Shown: positions 1-11,959, counted from the stretch's first letter. The stretch: 64,000 bases of DNA from Umbilicaria muhlenbergii (GCA_000611775.1 KK106982.1:4658996-4722995), one strand, 5' to 3'. Translations and numbers: made by a program. The notes: a model not told the origin generated them from the sequence alone.

Positions 1-97
1 TGAATGCAATGATGCTGCACACACATGCTTAACAAGAAATCTATTACTCAGCCTGCTTCAGAAATCCGAATTCTCAACGGGAAACTCACTCATAGTA

Positions 98-432
98 TTA
101 CTCAAGCCAAAACCAGGCAAAAGGCAATCGCGGCCAGTGCGAGGTAGCTGTCTTGTAATACTATCCAATCACCATATCATGAAAAGCAGACAACAGCTTC
201 CTGGCAATATGATTTCTTAAGAGTGGATCCTCCGTCTTTGTTATACACAAACTTTTCAGATCACGAGAAGGTAGAATATGCCAACACTACCAGCCTTGCA
301 TCTCCCAACCCCGACGGCACAAATATCATCCCTTTATCAGAGGTTGCCACATAAGAAAATTGAATAAGACTACTCGAGCCAAGTCAGGCAAAAGGCTATC
401 GCGGTCAGTGCGAGGACTGCTCTTATAATACT
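98..432. repeat. Duplicated ~63-bp sequence, two direct copies
   Basis: Two copies of about 63 bp lie in the same orientation at roughly 98-160 and 370-432. Both contain a GGCAAAAGGC-like segment, then ATCGCGG, AGTGCGAGG and a TAATACTA end. They differ at scattered positions, several of them C/T. I do not recognise the element; it could be part of a dispersed repeat. The rest of 1-1219 has no gene I can support and holds the csn4 upstream region. Confidence 0.6.
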
Positions 433-1219
433 ACAACAACGTACACACTTTGCAAAAAGCCGCGTTGATAGTACGAAGTAACGCGGTACGATTTATCATC
501 AATACAGGTATCAATGGTTCTGCGAAACATCTCAACCCATAAGCATTCATCTATGCCGATCAGGGAGACATTCCTCTTAGTCTAACCGAGGGCGGTTCCA
601 AAGCCAGTCGTCTGTGTGTTGCCCCCTGTCTGTTAGAGAGGTGCCTGCCCAGGAACTGCTTTTGCAAGATTCCGACTTTCCAGACCATATCTGCTTGCAT
701 CACTAGAGCAACTAGAATGGAGTGCCGGTGATTCCAAATTGTCGCAGGGTCATCATGGCCCTAATTCTTGGCCTGAGAGACAGCATCCCCTGCCTTTCGA
801 CCCAGTCAGATCCTATTGTAACCACAATCCACAAACGCATGGCAGACGGCTCACACCTCTTTCTTCGATGTACGGATTTCAGAAGCTTGGACGGATGTCG
901 CAGTCGGCAGAGCGTCTGTTCTCGCAGTAGAAAAGAATACAACAGAATACAACTGCGCAAGGATCGAGAGAGGCGAAGGCCGATGTTTCTCTCAGCCCTG
1001 CAGTCACTACCTTATCGATAAGCTAGTCAGCCATGCAAGCGAGCGGAAATGTCATCCATGAGCTTCATCGTTCTCCACACACCGCTTCATCTTCATCCTC
1101 ATCCCCATTCTTCACTCTGCCTGTTCTACTGGCTTGATTTACGCCTCCACACATCCGGCAGACCACAAAGCACTCTGAAGTAGGTCGGGGCGCCCCTACA
1201 TTTCGGCCCGAGAGCCATC

Positions 1220-2542
1220 ATGGCGTCCTCAGATATCACCTCAGCTCTTGCAAGTCTGGAAAGTCCGTCAACACCGCAGCAAGACAAACCCTCACGCTAC
1301 AATCAGCTCCTCCAGCAGATTCTTTCAAGCTCATCCCCTCAGCGCATATCGTCAGACCTTGCCGCCTTTATTGACTCCATTTTGGGAGAAAGCTTGGGCA
1401 TTGTTGCCGCGAGACCACTGCTAGGCTCATTTGTCAAAGCTCTGAAGACAGTTGTCAACACAGAAACGAAGATCGAAGCTGGACAGCATGCACTACAAGC
1501 GCTGCAGCCCAGAGTCGTGTCTTTTGAGGAGCAAGACGCTTCGATAAGAGAAATACTGGCCGATGCGTACCAAGAGCAGGAAGATTACACGGATGCCGCT
1601 AAAGTACTCGAGGGAATCCAATTGAATTCAAGTCAACGCAAGATCTCAGACGACGAGCGGGTTAAGACATGGATTCGAATATGTCGCCTGTATCTTGAAG
1701 AAGATGACACCACAAGCGCGGAAACCTACCTCAATCGAGCCAAGACTCTACTATACAAAGTGGAAGATAAGGAAGTCAATCTCATGTTCCAGCTGTCACA
1801 GGCGCGAATCCTCGATGCACGGAGGAAGTTCCTAGAGGCCAGTCAAGCATACCATAACTTCAGCTTCTCCGCAGTCTTGGATGAAGAAGAGAGGACTCGT
1901 GCCTTGTCTTCCGCCATCATCTGCGCCGTCCTGGCCCCAGCGGGGCCTCAGCGATCCCGGATGTTGGCCAAGCTGTACAAAGATGAAAGAGCATCTCAAG
2001 TAGAAGAGTATGGCATACTGGAGAAAATGTTCCTGGACCGTCTGTTGTCACCCACGGAAGTTTCCAAGTTCGCTGACAAGCTTCAGCCGCATCAACTCGC
2101 TCAGACAGCCGATGGATCTACCGTCCTAGCAAAAGCAGTCATCGAACACAACCTTCTGGGAGCATCTAGACTTTATGATAACATTGCAACTGGCGAGCTC
2201 GGAGTACTCTTAAATCTCAGTCCAGAGAAGGCCGAGGAATATGCAGCTCGTATGCTTGAACAAGGCCGTCTCACCGGTAGGATCGATCAGATTGATGGAG
2301 TAATTTTCTTCGATGGTGGTGAGGGTAGTGGTGAGAAGACCAAGGCTGGTCAAGCAGATCGTATTACAGGTAGAGACCTGAGGAAATGGGACAGTAATGT
2401 GCAGGGCCTGGCGGAAGAGGTCGAGCGAGTGACGTCGTTACTCCAGAGCCAATACCCGGTGAGCAATCTTCAGTTTCTACAGAAACCATCTGCTAATGCG
2501 AATTGCTTTTAGGAGTTTGTTGCCGTCAGTCTTCTGCATTAG
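1220..2542 (+). CDS. csn4: COP9 signalosome complex subunit 4 (PCI-domain protein)
   Basis: CSN4 is a scaffold subunit of the COP9 signalosome, which removes Nedd8 from cullin-RING ubiquitin ligases; in fungi the complex affects development and light responses. The start ATG at 1220 has A at -3 and G at +4. Exon 1 is 1220-2458 (413 codons). A 54-bp GT-AG intron, 2459-2512, begins GTGAGC and has a GCTAAT branch-like site and a TTTTAG acceptor. Exon 2, 2513-2542, adds nine codons beginning EFV, giving 422 residues. Reading through the intron gives an unrelated tail, so the spliced form is preferred. The first ~190 residues look like an alpha-helical TPR-like solenoid (ILADAYQEQEDY). A PCI domain fits roughly residues 200-370, and a C-terminal helix (DSNVQGLAEEVERVTSLLQ) precedes the YPEF end, similar to the HPEW end of animal CSN4. 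The assignment rests on remembered family similarity. It converges on the downstream dehydrogenase gene. Confidence 0.86.
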
Positions 2543-3347
2543 CTCTTCAGGAAACATCTCGAGCAGCATACTACAGGTGATCTACTAAAGTCGACATTTT
2601 AACGAACTAGACTGGCTTGTTGGAGGTAAGATTGCGAAACAACTCATGCTGAGATCGAAGAAGGTTACTGATACATCGCTAGATGGTCGGGTCTGCACTT
2701 CGCGTGGCGTTGCCTGTGGTAAGGGCAAGTCTTGCTCGGGTTGCATTGGGTTGGGCCTCCGAACTTGCTTGGTTCAAACGAACGGAAAGTCATGAGATCC
2801 AAATGTTTTATGCTAGTCTATTTGCCCAGTCATCTGACCAGCTCGACCTTGGTACAAGTAGTCCAATTTTCACGGAGGATTGATGAGGAGCTACTTCATC
2901 AGTCATTTCGCAGTAATTGGACCTATCTGCCACTTCTTCTTCCCCGTGGCAATAATCTCCATTGTATTGCTACCTCTGTCAAGCTTCTGGGGTGTTTGCT
3001 GATTGCGATGGCGGGTTCTCTGAAGACCTTCACTCTTGACGCCCACTAGGACGGGCTGGCAGGGGCGGCAACGGCATGCAGATCCATACACATGGACACT
3101 TCTGCTGCGCTTTTCCCACTACCAAAGATTAGCCAGATACTGACGTTGGCACCAGGGGCACTTTTCTTGGTACGGATTGGTACAGTCACAGGGCAGAGCA
3201 TAAGCATACTATTTAGAATCGTCTAATCTCTGCACGACTTCGTTACTGGACAGATGTTGGGGGTGTCCAGTGTTAGAACACCTCATTCTGTTTGCGTCAT
3301 AGGAACGTTACTTGCCAGTGGCAGCTTGCATTTCGAGTATACATTCT
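2543..3347. other. Intergenic space between convergent genes
   Basis: This 0.8-kb stretch contains the 3' flanks of csn4 (+) and of the dehydrogenase gene (-). Base composition is balanced and CpG is present. Short open frames at 2683-2883 and 2903-3091 have no recognisable domain or intron pattern, so I annotate nothing coding here. Confidence 0.6.
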
Positions 3348-5144
3348 TCAGTAATGGCCCTCTACACTGAATGTTCCTGTCTTGGTGATCAAGTATTCCG
3401 CGACCGCTACATCCTTTCCTGACTCCTTGCCGTACCCCGATTCCTTGATTCCTCCAAACGGCGATTCTGCAGCCGAAGAATTGCCTTGCAGTTTGGTTGA
3501 CAGGTCAGTATCGGTGTCAGAGACCACTGGTCCAAGGCCAGTCCAGCCCGAGCCATTGTGATGGGAGTCGCTCACCAGTATTCATGCCAATCATTCCAGC
3601 CTCCAGGTTCTCCAGCAACCTCCAGGTCCGATCTACATTCTTGGTAAAGAAATAGGATGCAAGACCCATGCCTGTATCATTCGCCATCTTGACCGCCTCT
3701 TCTTCCGTCTGGAACTCGTACAGCGCGCAGATGGGCGCGAAGGTCTCCTCCCGAGAGATCAGCATGTTGGGCTTCATGTCCGTAATGATTGTGGGCTCAA
3801 AGAAGTAGCCGTGCAGGCCGTCGGGGGTCTTGCCTCCCGTGAGAATCTTCGCGCCGTGCTTCCTAGCATCTTCCACCTGGTTCTTAGCCTTCGCGATACC
3901 CCTCGGGGTCGTTACAGGTCCCATGGTCGTGTCCTTCTCGGCCCCGTGCCCAACCTTCAGCTTCCCTGACGCCTCTGTGAGCATGTCCGTGAACTTCTTG
4001 ATCACCCCGGCCTGCACGTAAACCCTGTTGGCGGTGATGCACGCCTGTCCGGCGTGCCGCCACTTCAGCAGCATCAGGGCGTTCAATGCCTGCTCAAGGT
4101 TGGCATCGTCGAAGACAATAAACGGGCAGTTTCCGCCGAGCTCAAGCGTCAGTTTTTTCAGCCCCTCGGCGCAATGCCGAGCTACAACCTTGCCCACGGC
4201 AGTCGAACCGGTGAAGGTTACCTTCTTAACCAGCGGATGCTTGCACAATGCTTCGCTGAGAGATGGAGTGTTCTCCAGGTCGGTTGTTAAAACGTTGAAA
4301 ACACCTGGTGGAAAGCCCGCTTTTGCCGCGAGGTGCGCGAGCGCAAGACATGTGAGTGGAGTTTCGGGGGAGGGCTTCACAATCATAGTGCAGCCAGCTG
4401 CCAGCGCCGCTCCGGCTTTGCGCAGTATCATTGCAACTGGAAAATTCCTAGAAAGAACCAGTCAGAACAATGAGACCAGGCGAGATGCTGAATTTGAACA
4501 GCAAGTACCATGGCACTAGGGCTACAGCCACGCCGATGGGCTGCTTGACCGTAAAAACTCTCCGACCCGGCGCTGCTGGGACTGCAATATTGCCCTGGAT
4601 CCGCTCCGCTTCGCCAGCAAACCACCACGTAAAGCTGAGCGCATAGTCCAACTCGCCGTATGCCTCCGCAAGCGGTTTGCCAGTTTCGTAGGTCAGGATG
4701 ACGGCGAGGTCGTTGCGGGCAGTGGTGATGAGGTCGTTCCATTTGAGGAGAAGCTTTGCACGCGTGCGAGGATTGATGAGGCGGTATTCTTGGAACGCTC
4801 TGTAGGAGCTTTCCACGGCGGCATTAACATCTTGGACAGAATTATTAGGGCAAGATGCCCATATTTTACCAGAGCCGGGATCTGGGGTTTGTCAATTACG
4901 TTTACTTGGTTCTAGTCGTGGGCGACCATACCGAGGACATCAAACCGCTCTTTGGACCTTGATTCAACCCATTCTCCGTGCACGAATGACTGCTGGTGGA
5001 GAAGGTCTGAGTCTTTCAACTGTCCTCAGATGGCGACGACGCAGTAAGTCTCTCGAAGCAAGACGACGAGGTAGTTAGGATAGGTACCTTGAAAGGTAGT
5101 TCATAGGCACCATGATAGCCATCGGCTACACTTCTACTGGACAT
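3348..5144 (-). CDS. Succinate-semialdehyde dehydrogenase-like aldehyde dehydrogenase
   Basis: An NAD(P)+-dependent aldehyde dehydrogenase, most like fungal succinate-semialdehyde dehydrogenases of the GABA shunt (succinic semialdehyde to succinate). Proposed exons on the - strand are 5144-5088, 5019-4932, 4881-4509, 4447-3576 and 3484-3348. They sum to 1527 nt (508 codons plus stop) and all join in frame. Introns are 68, 50, 61 and 91 bp with GT-AG ends. The catalytic set is intact: Asn of PWNFP (about residue 174), Lys of KPSPETP (197), FTGSTAVGK, Glu of LELGG (275), the nucleophile Cys of GQACITANR (309), and EETFAPI. The NTGNSSAAESPFGG loop is rebuilt exactly across the last intron. Exon 1 (MSSRSVADGYHG..ELPFK) is the least certain, but the ELPFK-LKDSDLL junction fits the family's N-terminus. 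No targeting peptide is obvious. Related ALDHs with other substrates cannot be excluded. Confidence 0.85.
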
Positions 5145-5472
5145 TGTTCTGTTGATAGCTGTTTCGGTCTTTATTCATGAATATCAAGACATTCAATAAC
5201 AATTCATGCTCTATCTCTCTCTTGCAGAGTATTGAACAAGTCTCATGATTTGATGAAGTGTTTCACTGTTATTAACAGATAAGAATAAGGTAATCGGTAC
5301 AGTACTAGGACAAAAGTCTCCGACAGCGGGGTTACCCCACCAATATTCCCATACATATTCACCCCCACCACTCAACAGCGCTGAGTGCCAGAGACTTGTG
5401 GTTTTGCGTAGAGATTAAGTAGCATATATACATAAGTTCTGCAGTCATAGTTAATAATTAGAAGCGGGTGTA
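5145..5472. promoter_or_regulatory. Upstream region of the dehydrogenase gene
   Basis: This is the only candidate promoter and 5' UTR space for the - strand dehydrogenase. I see no binding motif I would defend. It runs directly into the mariner relic, so the promoter may be short. Confidence 0.35.
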
Positions 5473-5610
5473 TCACCCTTCTGCCTTTATGACCGCATTA
5501 ACCCTACTATTCATAAACTGTATAAGGGTGTTCATATATTCTTTAGTAATCTTAGGCCACGCCTCCTGCAAAGCCTTCAAAAGTGTGGCTTTGACAGTGA
5601 AGAAGGGTGA
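5473..5610 (-). pseudogene. Tc1/mariner-type transposase, C-terminal relic
   Basis: A 45-codon reading frame ends with TGA at 5473-5475. It contains LLKALQEAWPKITKEYMNTL and ends in RVNAVIKAEG. This matches the typical Tc1/mariner C-terminus, where a W-x-x-(I/L) stretch, an amphipathic helix and R-x-x-A-(V/I)-I-x-A-x-G precede the stop. Upstream in frame is TAA at 5611-5613 and no DDE core follows, so only the tail remains. The base composition is that of the gene-bearing side, not of the damaged DNA to the right. Family assignment is by motif memory only. Confidence 0.6.
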
Positions 5611-5849
5611 TTACGGATGGGTTCAATTCAGTCAATTACTTGAATAGGGACCACTAGCAAAGAAGTGCTTCATTCGACTTGCTAACTGGTGGCTAGGAAA
5701 GCTCGAAGCAAAGCTCAAGAAAACTTCAAGAAAACTCCTGTTTTGGCACTAATGTGCCAAGGCGCTGACTAACCCCTCGACAGGCTCCCCCTCCCTGAAA
5801 AGACCGCCGCCCTCAGCGGTGCTCGCATTTGCCAATTGGATCAATCAAA
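5611..5849. other. Unassigned spacer before the repeat boundary
   Basis: CpG is present and the DNA is not AT-skewed. I see no coding sequence I can support. Confidence 0.4.
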
Positions 5850-6140
5850 CTACCCTTTCCATGTGGCACTATCTTCACTAGCTTTCACCACAATCACAAC
5901 TGTCTGGTTCAGTACTTGGTTCAGAACAATCATGTACTTGTTAGTCACCTTCAGCTGCTCAGCTTCTGACAAGCTTCATGCTGCCTCTGCTGCATGTCTA
6001 GCCATGGTTAGCTTGATCATCAGCGGGGCAATCTGAGTATAGGTTGCAACAACATAGTTGATGGCAGCAGCCTCTGTAATCTTCTGATGTTTGAAGATCT
6101 GAGCTGGTTCATAGGCCTCTTCTTCAGTCTCATGATGTAA
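5850..6140 (-). pseudogene. Unidentified broken reading frame at the edge of the AT-rich block
   Basis: Read on the - strand, this is an almost continuous frame of about 96 codons with one internal TGA. It contains EEEAYEPAQIFKHQKITEA, INYVVATYTQIAPLMIKL, and after the TGA SLSEAEQLKVTNKYMIVL, ending SATWKG plus TAG at 5850-5852. It looks helical and coding-like, and it breaks off exactly where foldback copy FB1 begins (6143), so it may be the end of a gene or element truncated there. I do not recognise the family. The internal TGA could be a mutated Arg codon (CGA). Confidence 0.35.
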
Positions 6141-6142
6141 GT

Positions 6143-7262
6143 CATCCGCAACTTGGCAGCCCGCTCAAAAATAAGGTTTTAGTTAATAGTACTTTATGCG
6201 CTCAGAGCACTCTCTGAGCAGTAAATGAGCTCATACAAATCTTACACTTTAAATAACTATTATAACTTCATGAATAATAAAAAACTTTTTATTGAAAAGT
6301 TTTAAATCTCTTTATTCTGTACACTTTACAAACTAAAGATTTCTTCATAAGTTTTAATTTGCAATAGTTATGAATTAAAAAACTTTTAACTAATTATAAA
6401 TATATTAGCATATTAAATAACTATTGCGCTTTTATACTTATGATATAACTTTCAATTTATAAGTTGTAGAGAATAAGCTGTTTAAGAGTTTTCTTATACA
6501 AAGTTTCTTTTTATGTGTTATTGTTGTTGAGTTATTCAAAAAGTCATTAAAAATCTGTTTATTAATGTTGTAATTTTCATCACTGAAAGTTTGAAATCAA
6601 TATAACTTTTTAACAACAACAGTTATAAAAAAACTTTAAGTTATAAAACTGTTAAATAGCTTCTTCTCTACAACTTATAAACTAAAAGTTATATCATAAG
6701 TATAAAAGCGCAATAGTTATTCAAAGTATGTGACTTTTTTTAAAAGATTTCTCGCTATTGAAAACTTGAATTAAATATAACTTAACAACAACAGCAGTTA
6801 TGAAGAAACTTTTAATTTAACATTAATAAAGAATACTATTTTTTATAATTTATGCATTGAAAGTTTCATCATATCTGTTGAGGTGCAAAAGTTATTAAAG
6901 TGTGTAAATTTTTAAGAGGCGAAAATCTTGAAGTTCTTTAAATAGTCAGAACTCAACACTTATACAGTGCTTTCAGACTCAACAAATCATGATTTTTGAT
7001 TGCAGAAAAGTGAATTTTAGCAAAAGTTTACTTATGATAAGTTTTACTGTTATTATAACACTATGTGTGTACTTGTTTAAACAATTGTTTTAATAATTAT
7101 TTTTTTATCACAAAATTTTGATGTTCTGCTCAAGATTTAAGGTTGAACTCAAAGTGCTCAGAGGCTGCTAAGAGCGGCTGTTAGCTGAGACATGAGATCA
7201 GAAGCTCAGAGCGCTCAAAGTGCTAAAAACTAACTCAGAGTTAACTTGCTAAATTGCTGATG
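6143..7262 (+). repeat. Foldback/TIR element FB, copy 1
   Basis: It begins CATCCGCAACTTGGCAGC and ends TTGCTAAATTGCTGATG. The reverse complement of the right end, CATCAGCAATTTAGC, resembles the left end. Two further copies share these ends (30664-31654 inverted, 32949-33907 direct). The interior has long inverted segments (about 6418-6480 against 6665-6725). There is no coding capacity, so it is a non-autonomous element. The flanking dinucleotides (GT and AA) do not match, so one side may have been rearranged. Confidence 0.7.
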
Positions 7263-7690
7263 AATGCTGCAAGACAGACATCTTCAACAATTCAGCTCTT
7301 TCACAAGAGCAATTCAGGGTTTCATATGACTTGAGTAAACTGATACACTTTCATATGACTTAGAAAGGTGTAGTTACAGAGAGTAGTGTTATCAGTGTTT
7401 TTCAGTGTTGTTAACACACACAACTCAATGCCTTTCTGAACAGGTTATTTCAGTTTGACTGTCTCATGAATATAAAGAGAATGAGAATTAATTTAATATC
7501 AGGATCATGCAGAGCTTATCATGCAGATATAATGATCAAGAGATTAATTTTAAGGAGGCAAGTATCTGATGATAAGCTGAGAACATATGTGAGGTGCTAA
7601 GCCTCAGCTGAGATGCATTAAATTTAATTAAACACTAATGTTGAAGATATCTGCTGAGCCATGCTAAGCTTAATCAGGTACTAGCACGCG
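7263..7690 (-). mobile_element. Fragment of a D-family gypsy 5' end (LTR plus leader)
   Basis: The reverse complement of this stretch aligns with 28240-28560, the 5' LTR and leader of element D: shared runs surround the LTR end (about 7503) and the leader (about 7300-7480). Only LTR and leader are present; the element is cut by FB1 at 7262. The LTR portion is more diverged than the leader. Confidence 0.6.
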
Positions 7691-7699
7691 TCACTGAAA

Positions 7700-10600
7700 T
7701 ATTAAACACTTAAATCAATACTGAATACTTGAATACTCAAATGCTGTCATGCTCTTAACAATGAGAGAAAGATGAAGAGCAAGTGAGATAATAAATGAAG
7801 AAGCAAATCAATAAAAACTTCTGAAATAAAAAACTTATCACATGTGACTTATTAAAATTGTAATCAGAAGAGACATTATTTCTCTGATTATTCACAGCCT
7901 GTGAAAAACTTAAACTTGAATAAAATCCTGATTGTAGCTGTTTCAGCATCAAAAAATGAAAACACTTCAGTGAAGGCTTTACATCACTGAAATGCTGAAC
8001 AAAAGTAGCCTTAAAGTTTAATTTAATTGTTGATGAACAAGTTCTTTACAATGATAATATCATACTCATGCAAGCCTTATTGAACATGAGAGCTGAAGTC
8101 AATGTGATTTCACAACACTTTATTATTGAGCATCAATTAACTCATATGAAGAGGTTGTTGCCTCAACTTTAATTCTTAAATGATCAGAAAACTTACTGCT
8201 TCAGTGCTTATCATGTGTGTTATCAGCTTACTGACAGTTGAGGACAGTCTCATGAATGTGAACATATATTTTACATTTTAAATAAGTCAGCATCACCTCT
8301 TATCCTTGAACTCTTCACATTAAAGACTGAGCATGTGTGAATTGACTGTGAAATGAAGATGTGATGCTTCAATATTAAGAAGCAGTCTATCAAGTTACAG
8401 TCATTTAATGAATTCATAAAAGAGATTCAAGACCACTCTGCTGTCTACATTGTAATATGAGTCAGTTCAAGTGATGATGCTGCATCAGAGGTGCGCATAT
8501 AAAGCATTGATATAACATAAGTTCTACCTGAGAAGTACATTGATTATGTAAATGTGTTCTCAACAGAGAATGTTGACCTCCTTTCATCTCATAAGATCAG
8601 TGATCATGCAATTGACTTGAATGACACAGATTCATCTTATGACCCTTTGTATAATCTCTTCAATATTGAGTTAAAGGTGTTATGAGAATATCTGAATGAC
8701 ACTTTAACAAAAGATTAAATTCATCACTTCATGAGCTCTGCAGAGACACTCATTCTTTTTGTTTCAAAAAAAGATGAAGGGCTGCGCTTATGCATTAATT
8801 ATTAAAGGTTGAACAAGATGATCATCAAGAACAGGCATTCATTACCTCTTATAAGTGAAACATTGAATCAGCTTAATGAAGTTAAGCTATTTATGAAGTT
8901 AAATTTAAAGAATGCTTATCATTATATTCACATAAAGAAGGGTGACAAGTGAAAAATGACATTTCACATGTATTACAGTCACTTTAAGTATATGATCATG
9001 TCTTTCAGATTGATCAACACTTCAGTTATGTTTCAAGCTTACATCAATTAAGCATTAACAGGACTTGTGAATGTTTTTTATATTATTTATTTAGATGACA
9101 TCCTTATATACTCAGGATTATCAGTGAAACACTGAGAGCATGTTAAGCAGGTGCTAGACAGACTTCATTAATTTTAACTTTACATGAACTTTAAGAAGTG
9201 TGAATTCTTCATTATAAAGATGAAATTTCTAGGGTTTATTATCACTACTGAAGGTGTAGTGATGATCTCATAATGAGTGAACATCATATGAGACTGATCA
9301 GTATTAAGAACTTTTCAGAAAGTACAAGTCTTCCTGAGCTTTATGAACTTTTATAGACGCTTTATTAAGTGTTATTCACAAGTTGCAGCCCCCTTGATAA
9401 ACCTTATGAAAGGTAGCAAGAATGAAAAGAAGTTTAAGTCTTTTAAATTCTCAGATGATGCAAAAGTGATGTTTGATCACCTTCATGAAACTTTTATGAC
9501 AGCGCTCATTCTAATTCACTTTGATTCAAAGTTATGAATACAGGTGAAAACAGATGCATTAATCATTAAACTTGTTAATATTTTATCTCAGCTGTTGAAT
9601 AACAGAGAGTGGCATTCAGTTACATTTTAATTGAGAAAGCTGTCTCCTTCAGAGATTTAATATGAAACTCATGATCAGGAGCTCCTTGTCATCATTATGA
9701 TATTTAAACACTGATGACACTACCTTAAAGGCAGTTGTCATATCATAAAAGTATTAACTGATCATAACAATTTATAAGGATTTATGAATGTAAAGGAATT
9801 AAATGACAGGCAAACATGATGAGCAATGAAGTTCACTGCTTTTAATTTCAATATTTTACATCAGTTTGAAAAAATCAACCCTGCTGATGTGCTGTTGAGG
9901 TGATTAGACTATGAGGATGTCAAAAAGATGAGTGAAATCATGAAGAAATTACTTTCAACACTTCAGAGAAAGTTAATCACTCTTGTGAATGTATTCTCAC
10001 TCAGATATGCTCTTATTGTCAAGCAGTTGCTTGCAGAGGTGAGAAGAATGACTGAGATTAAAAACCTTAAACTTCAGAAAAAATGCTGAAGGAGTGATGA
10101 TAAAACATTTATTTATAATAAATGTGATATAACTGTGAAACAGCTTAATCCTGTCACTGAAATTATTAATTGTAAACAACTTGTTTCACATGTGATGATA
10201 AGAGATCTTGTCATTCATGAAACAGCTGATAAAAGTCTGAGTTTACTCTTAAGAGATTTGATTTGAACTCTACAAAATGATGATTCATTTGTAGAAGTGA
10301 CGCGCAACACTGACTGTACATCAGTGAAGTGCAAGGTTAAAGTTGAAAGTCTTTGAAGATTTAACTCTGAAGGCTTTTTATTTCATGAGGAACAAATATA
10401 CATTCTGAAAGAAAAGTCAGTAAGAGCAGAGATTTTAAAACATCATTATGATGATGCCTTGACAGGGCATTTCAAGGTAGAAAGAACCCTTGAATTGATT
10501 GATCATAAATATTATTAAATTGATATGAGTCAAGATGTCAAAGATTATGTTGTGTCATGTGACATCTGTCAAAGGGTGAAAGTGCTTAAACATCATCTTT

Positions 10601-11720
10601 ATGATGAGCTACAGGTGCTGCCTCAGTCAGAAGAATCATGACAGTAAGTTATAATGAATTTCATCACTGACTTGCTGTTAAATAAGTGCAAGAGTTGCAT
10701 CTATGATGTGATCTTAATGATTATGAATCAGTATATGAAAATGACTTAATATATTTAAATCATGAAAATGATTATGACAACAGAGTTGACTGACTTGTTT
10801 TATGAGGAAATAATATGTTGATTCAATGTACTGAAAGAGGCTGTCTCTGATCAGAGATCAGTTTTTACAAGTGCTTTCTAATCTGAAATGTGTTATTATT
10901 TAAAGATGAAGTATTAACTAAGCACTGCCTTTCACCTGCAGATGAATGAACAGACAGAATGATAAAATTAAATCTTAAAATATTATCTTCACTGTTATTG
11001 TTTAAATGAATAAGATAACTGAATGAACTTTTTACCTCTGACAGAATTCACTTACAACAATGAAACATAAGCATTAATAAAGTGCAGCTCTTTTTATGTC
11101 ATGTATGCTTATCATTCAAAAGTAAGGTTTGAAGTTGAGAATGACTTCAGGAAAAAAGAAGTACCTGCAGTTAAAAACTGAGTGAAATGATTTCATGACA
11201 TACAAGAAGCACTGTCACAATGATGAGAAAATGTAATTAAATCTCAGACAAAATATTATGATGTTAAACATAAATTCAAGACCTATAATGTGAAAGACTT
11301 GATAATGTTATTCATGAAGAACTTATGACAAAAGCACTTAAACAGGAAACTGTCTCACAAGTTTATTAAATCATTTCAAGTTGAAGATTTAATAAGGAAG
11401 CAAGCCTACAGGTTAATTTTATTACTCATTTATTAAATTCATAATGTCTTTCATGTCTTTTACCTGAAGTCATATCAGTGCAGAGCTGATGATGACTTTG
11501 AATCATTACTGTCATCTTCAAAGCTAATTGATGATGAAGAAGAATATGAAGTTGAAGAGATTTTAAACTGCTGAAAATTCAGGAATGAAATCCTATATAA
11601 AGTGAAATGAAAGGGTTAATCAAAAGAATATAATCAATGAGTGTCAAAAAAGAACTTAAAAGGTGTACAGGAAATATGTGTAATCTTTAATAATAAATTA
11701 AAAGGGCGCAGAAGGAAGTG
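7700..11720 (+). mobile_element. Ty3/gypsy retrotransposon A, 5'-truncated gag-pol relic with chromodomain
   Basis: Order on the + strand: gag zinc knuckle remnant (7850-7891, CX2CX4HX4C spacing with two Cys now Tyr); aspartic protease with DTG changed to NMR (about 8083-8091); linker; reverse transcriptase (about 8690-9290) with an intact YLDD at 9088-9099; RNase H (about 9290-9900); integrase with a readable HHCC zinc-binding segment (about 10440-10575, ending CDICQRVK); chromodomain (about 11540-11715). Domain order and the chromodomain define a chromovirus-type gypsy. Many in-frame TGA codons sit at conserved Trp positions (for example the RT GDxWK motif near 8950), so it is inactive. Most of gag is missing and I could not find a matching LTR pair. 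Confidence 0.85.
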
Positions 11721-11959
11721 ATTAAGAAAAACTTAATTAATATCATAAGAACACTTTTTCCTGATTTTCCTCAAGAGGTTTTACAGGTTTTATTAAGACC
11801 TTATAGATGATTTATGACAAGAGTTATGAATGACAAGTTCATTAAAAAAGATAAATCATCAGCAAAGCACAAGAGAATCATAATAGTATTTTCACTGCAA
11901 CAGCAGATCAAAGCAGGAAAAAGAATTATTATATAAGATTAATAAAACATCAGCAAAGA

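Noticed and set aside
722-1021. Small open frame (99 codons) upstream of csn4
   Set aside because: No domain, overlapping frames on both strands, no supporting intron or homology; likely chance.
2683-3091. Short open frames between the convergent genes
   Set aside because: Composition and length are compatible with chance; they overlap on both strands and lack motifs.
3830-4519. Plus-strand open frames within the dehydrogenase
   Set aside because: Antisense shadows of the GC-balanced dehydrogenase exon 4; the - strand has all catalytic motifs.
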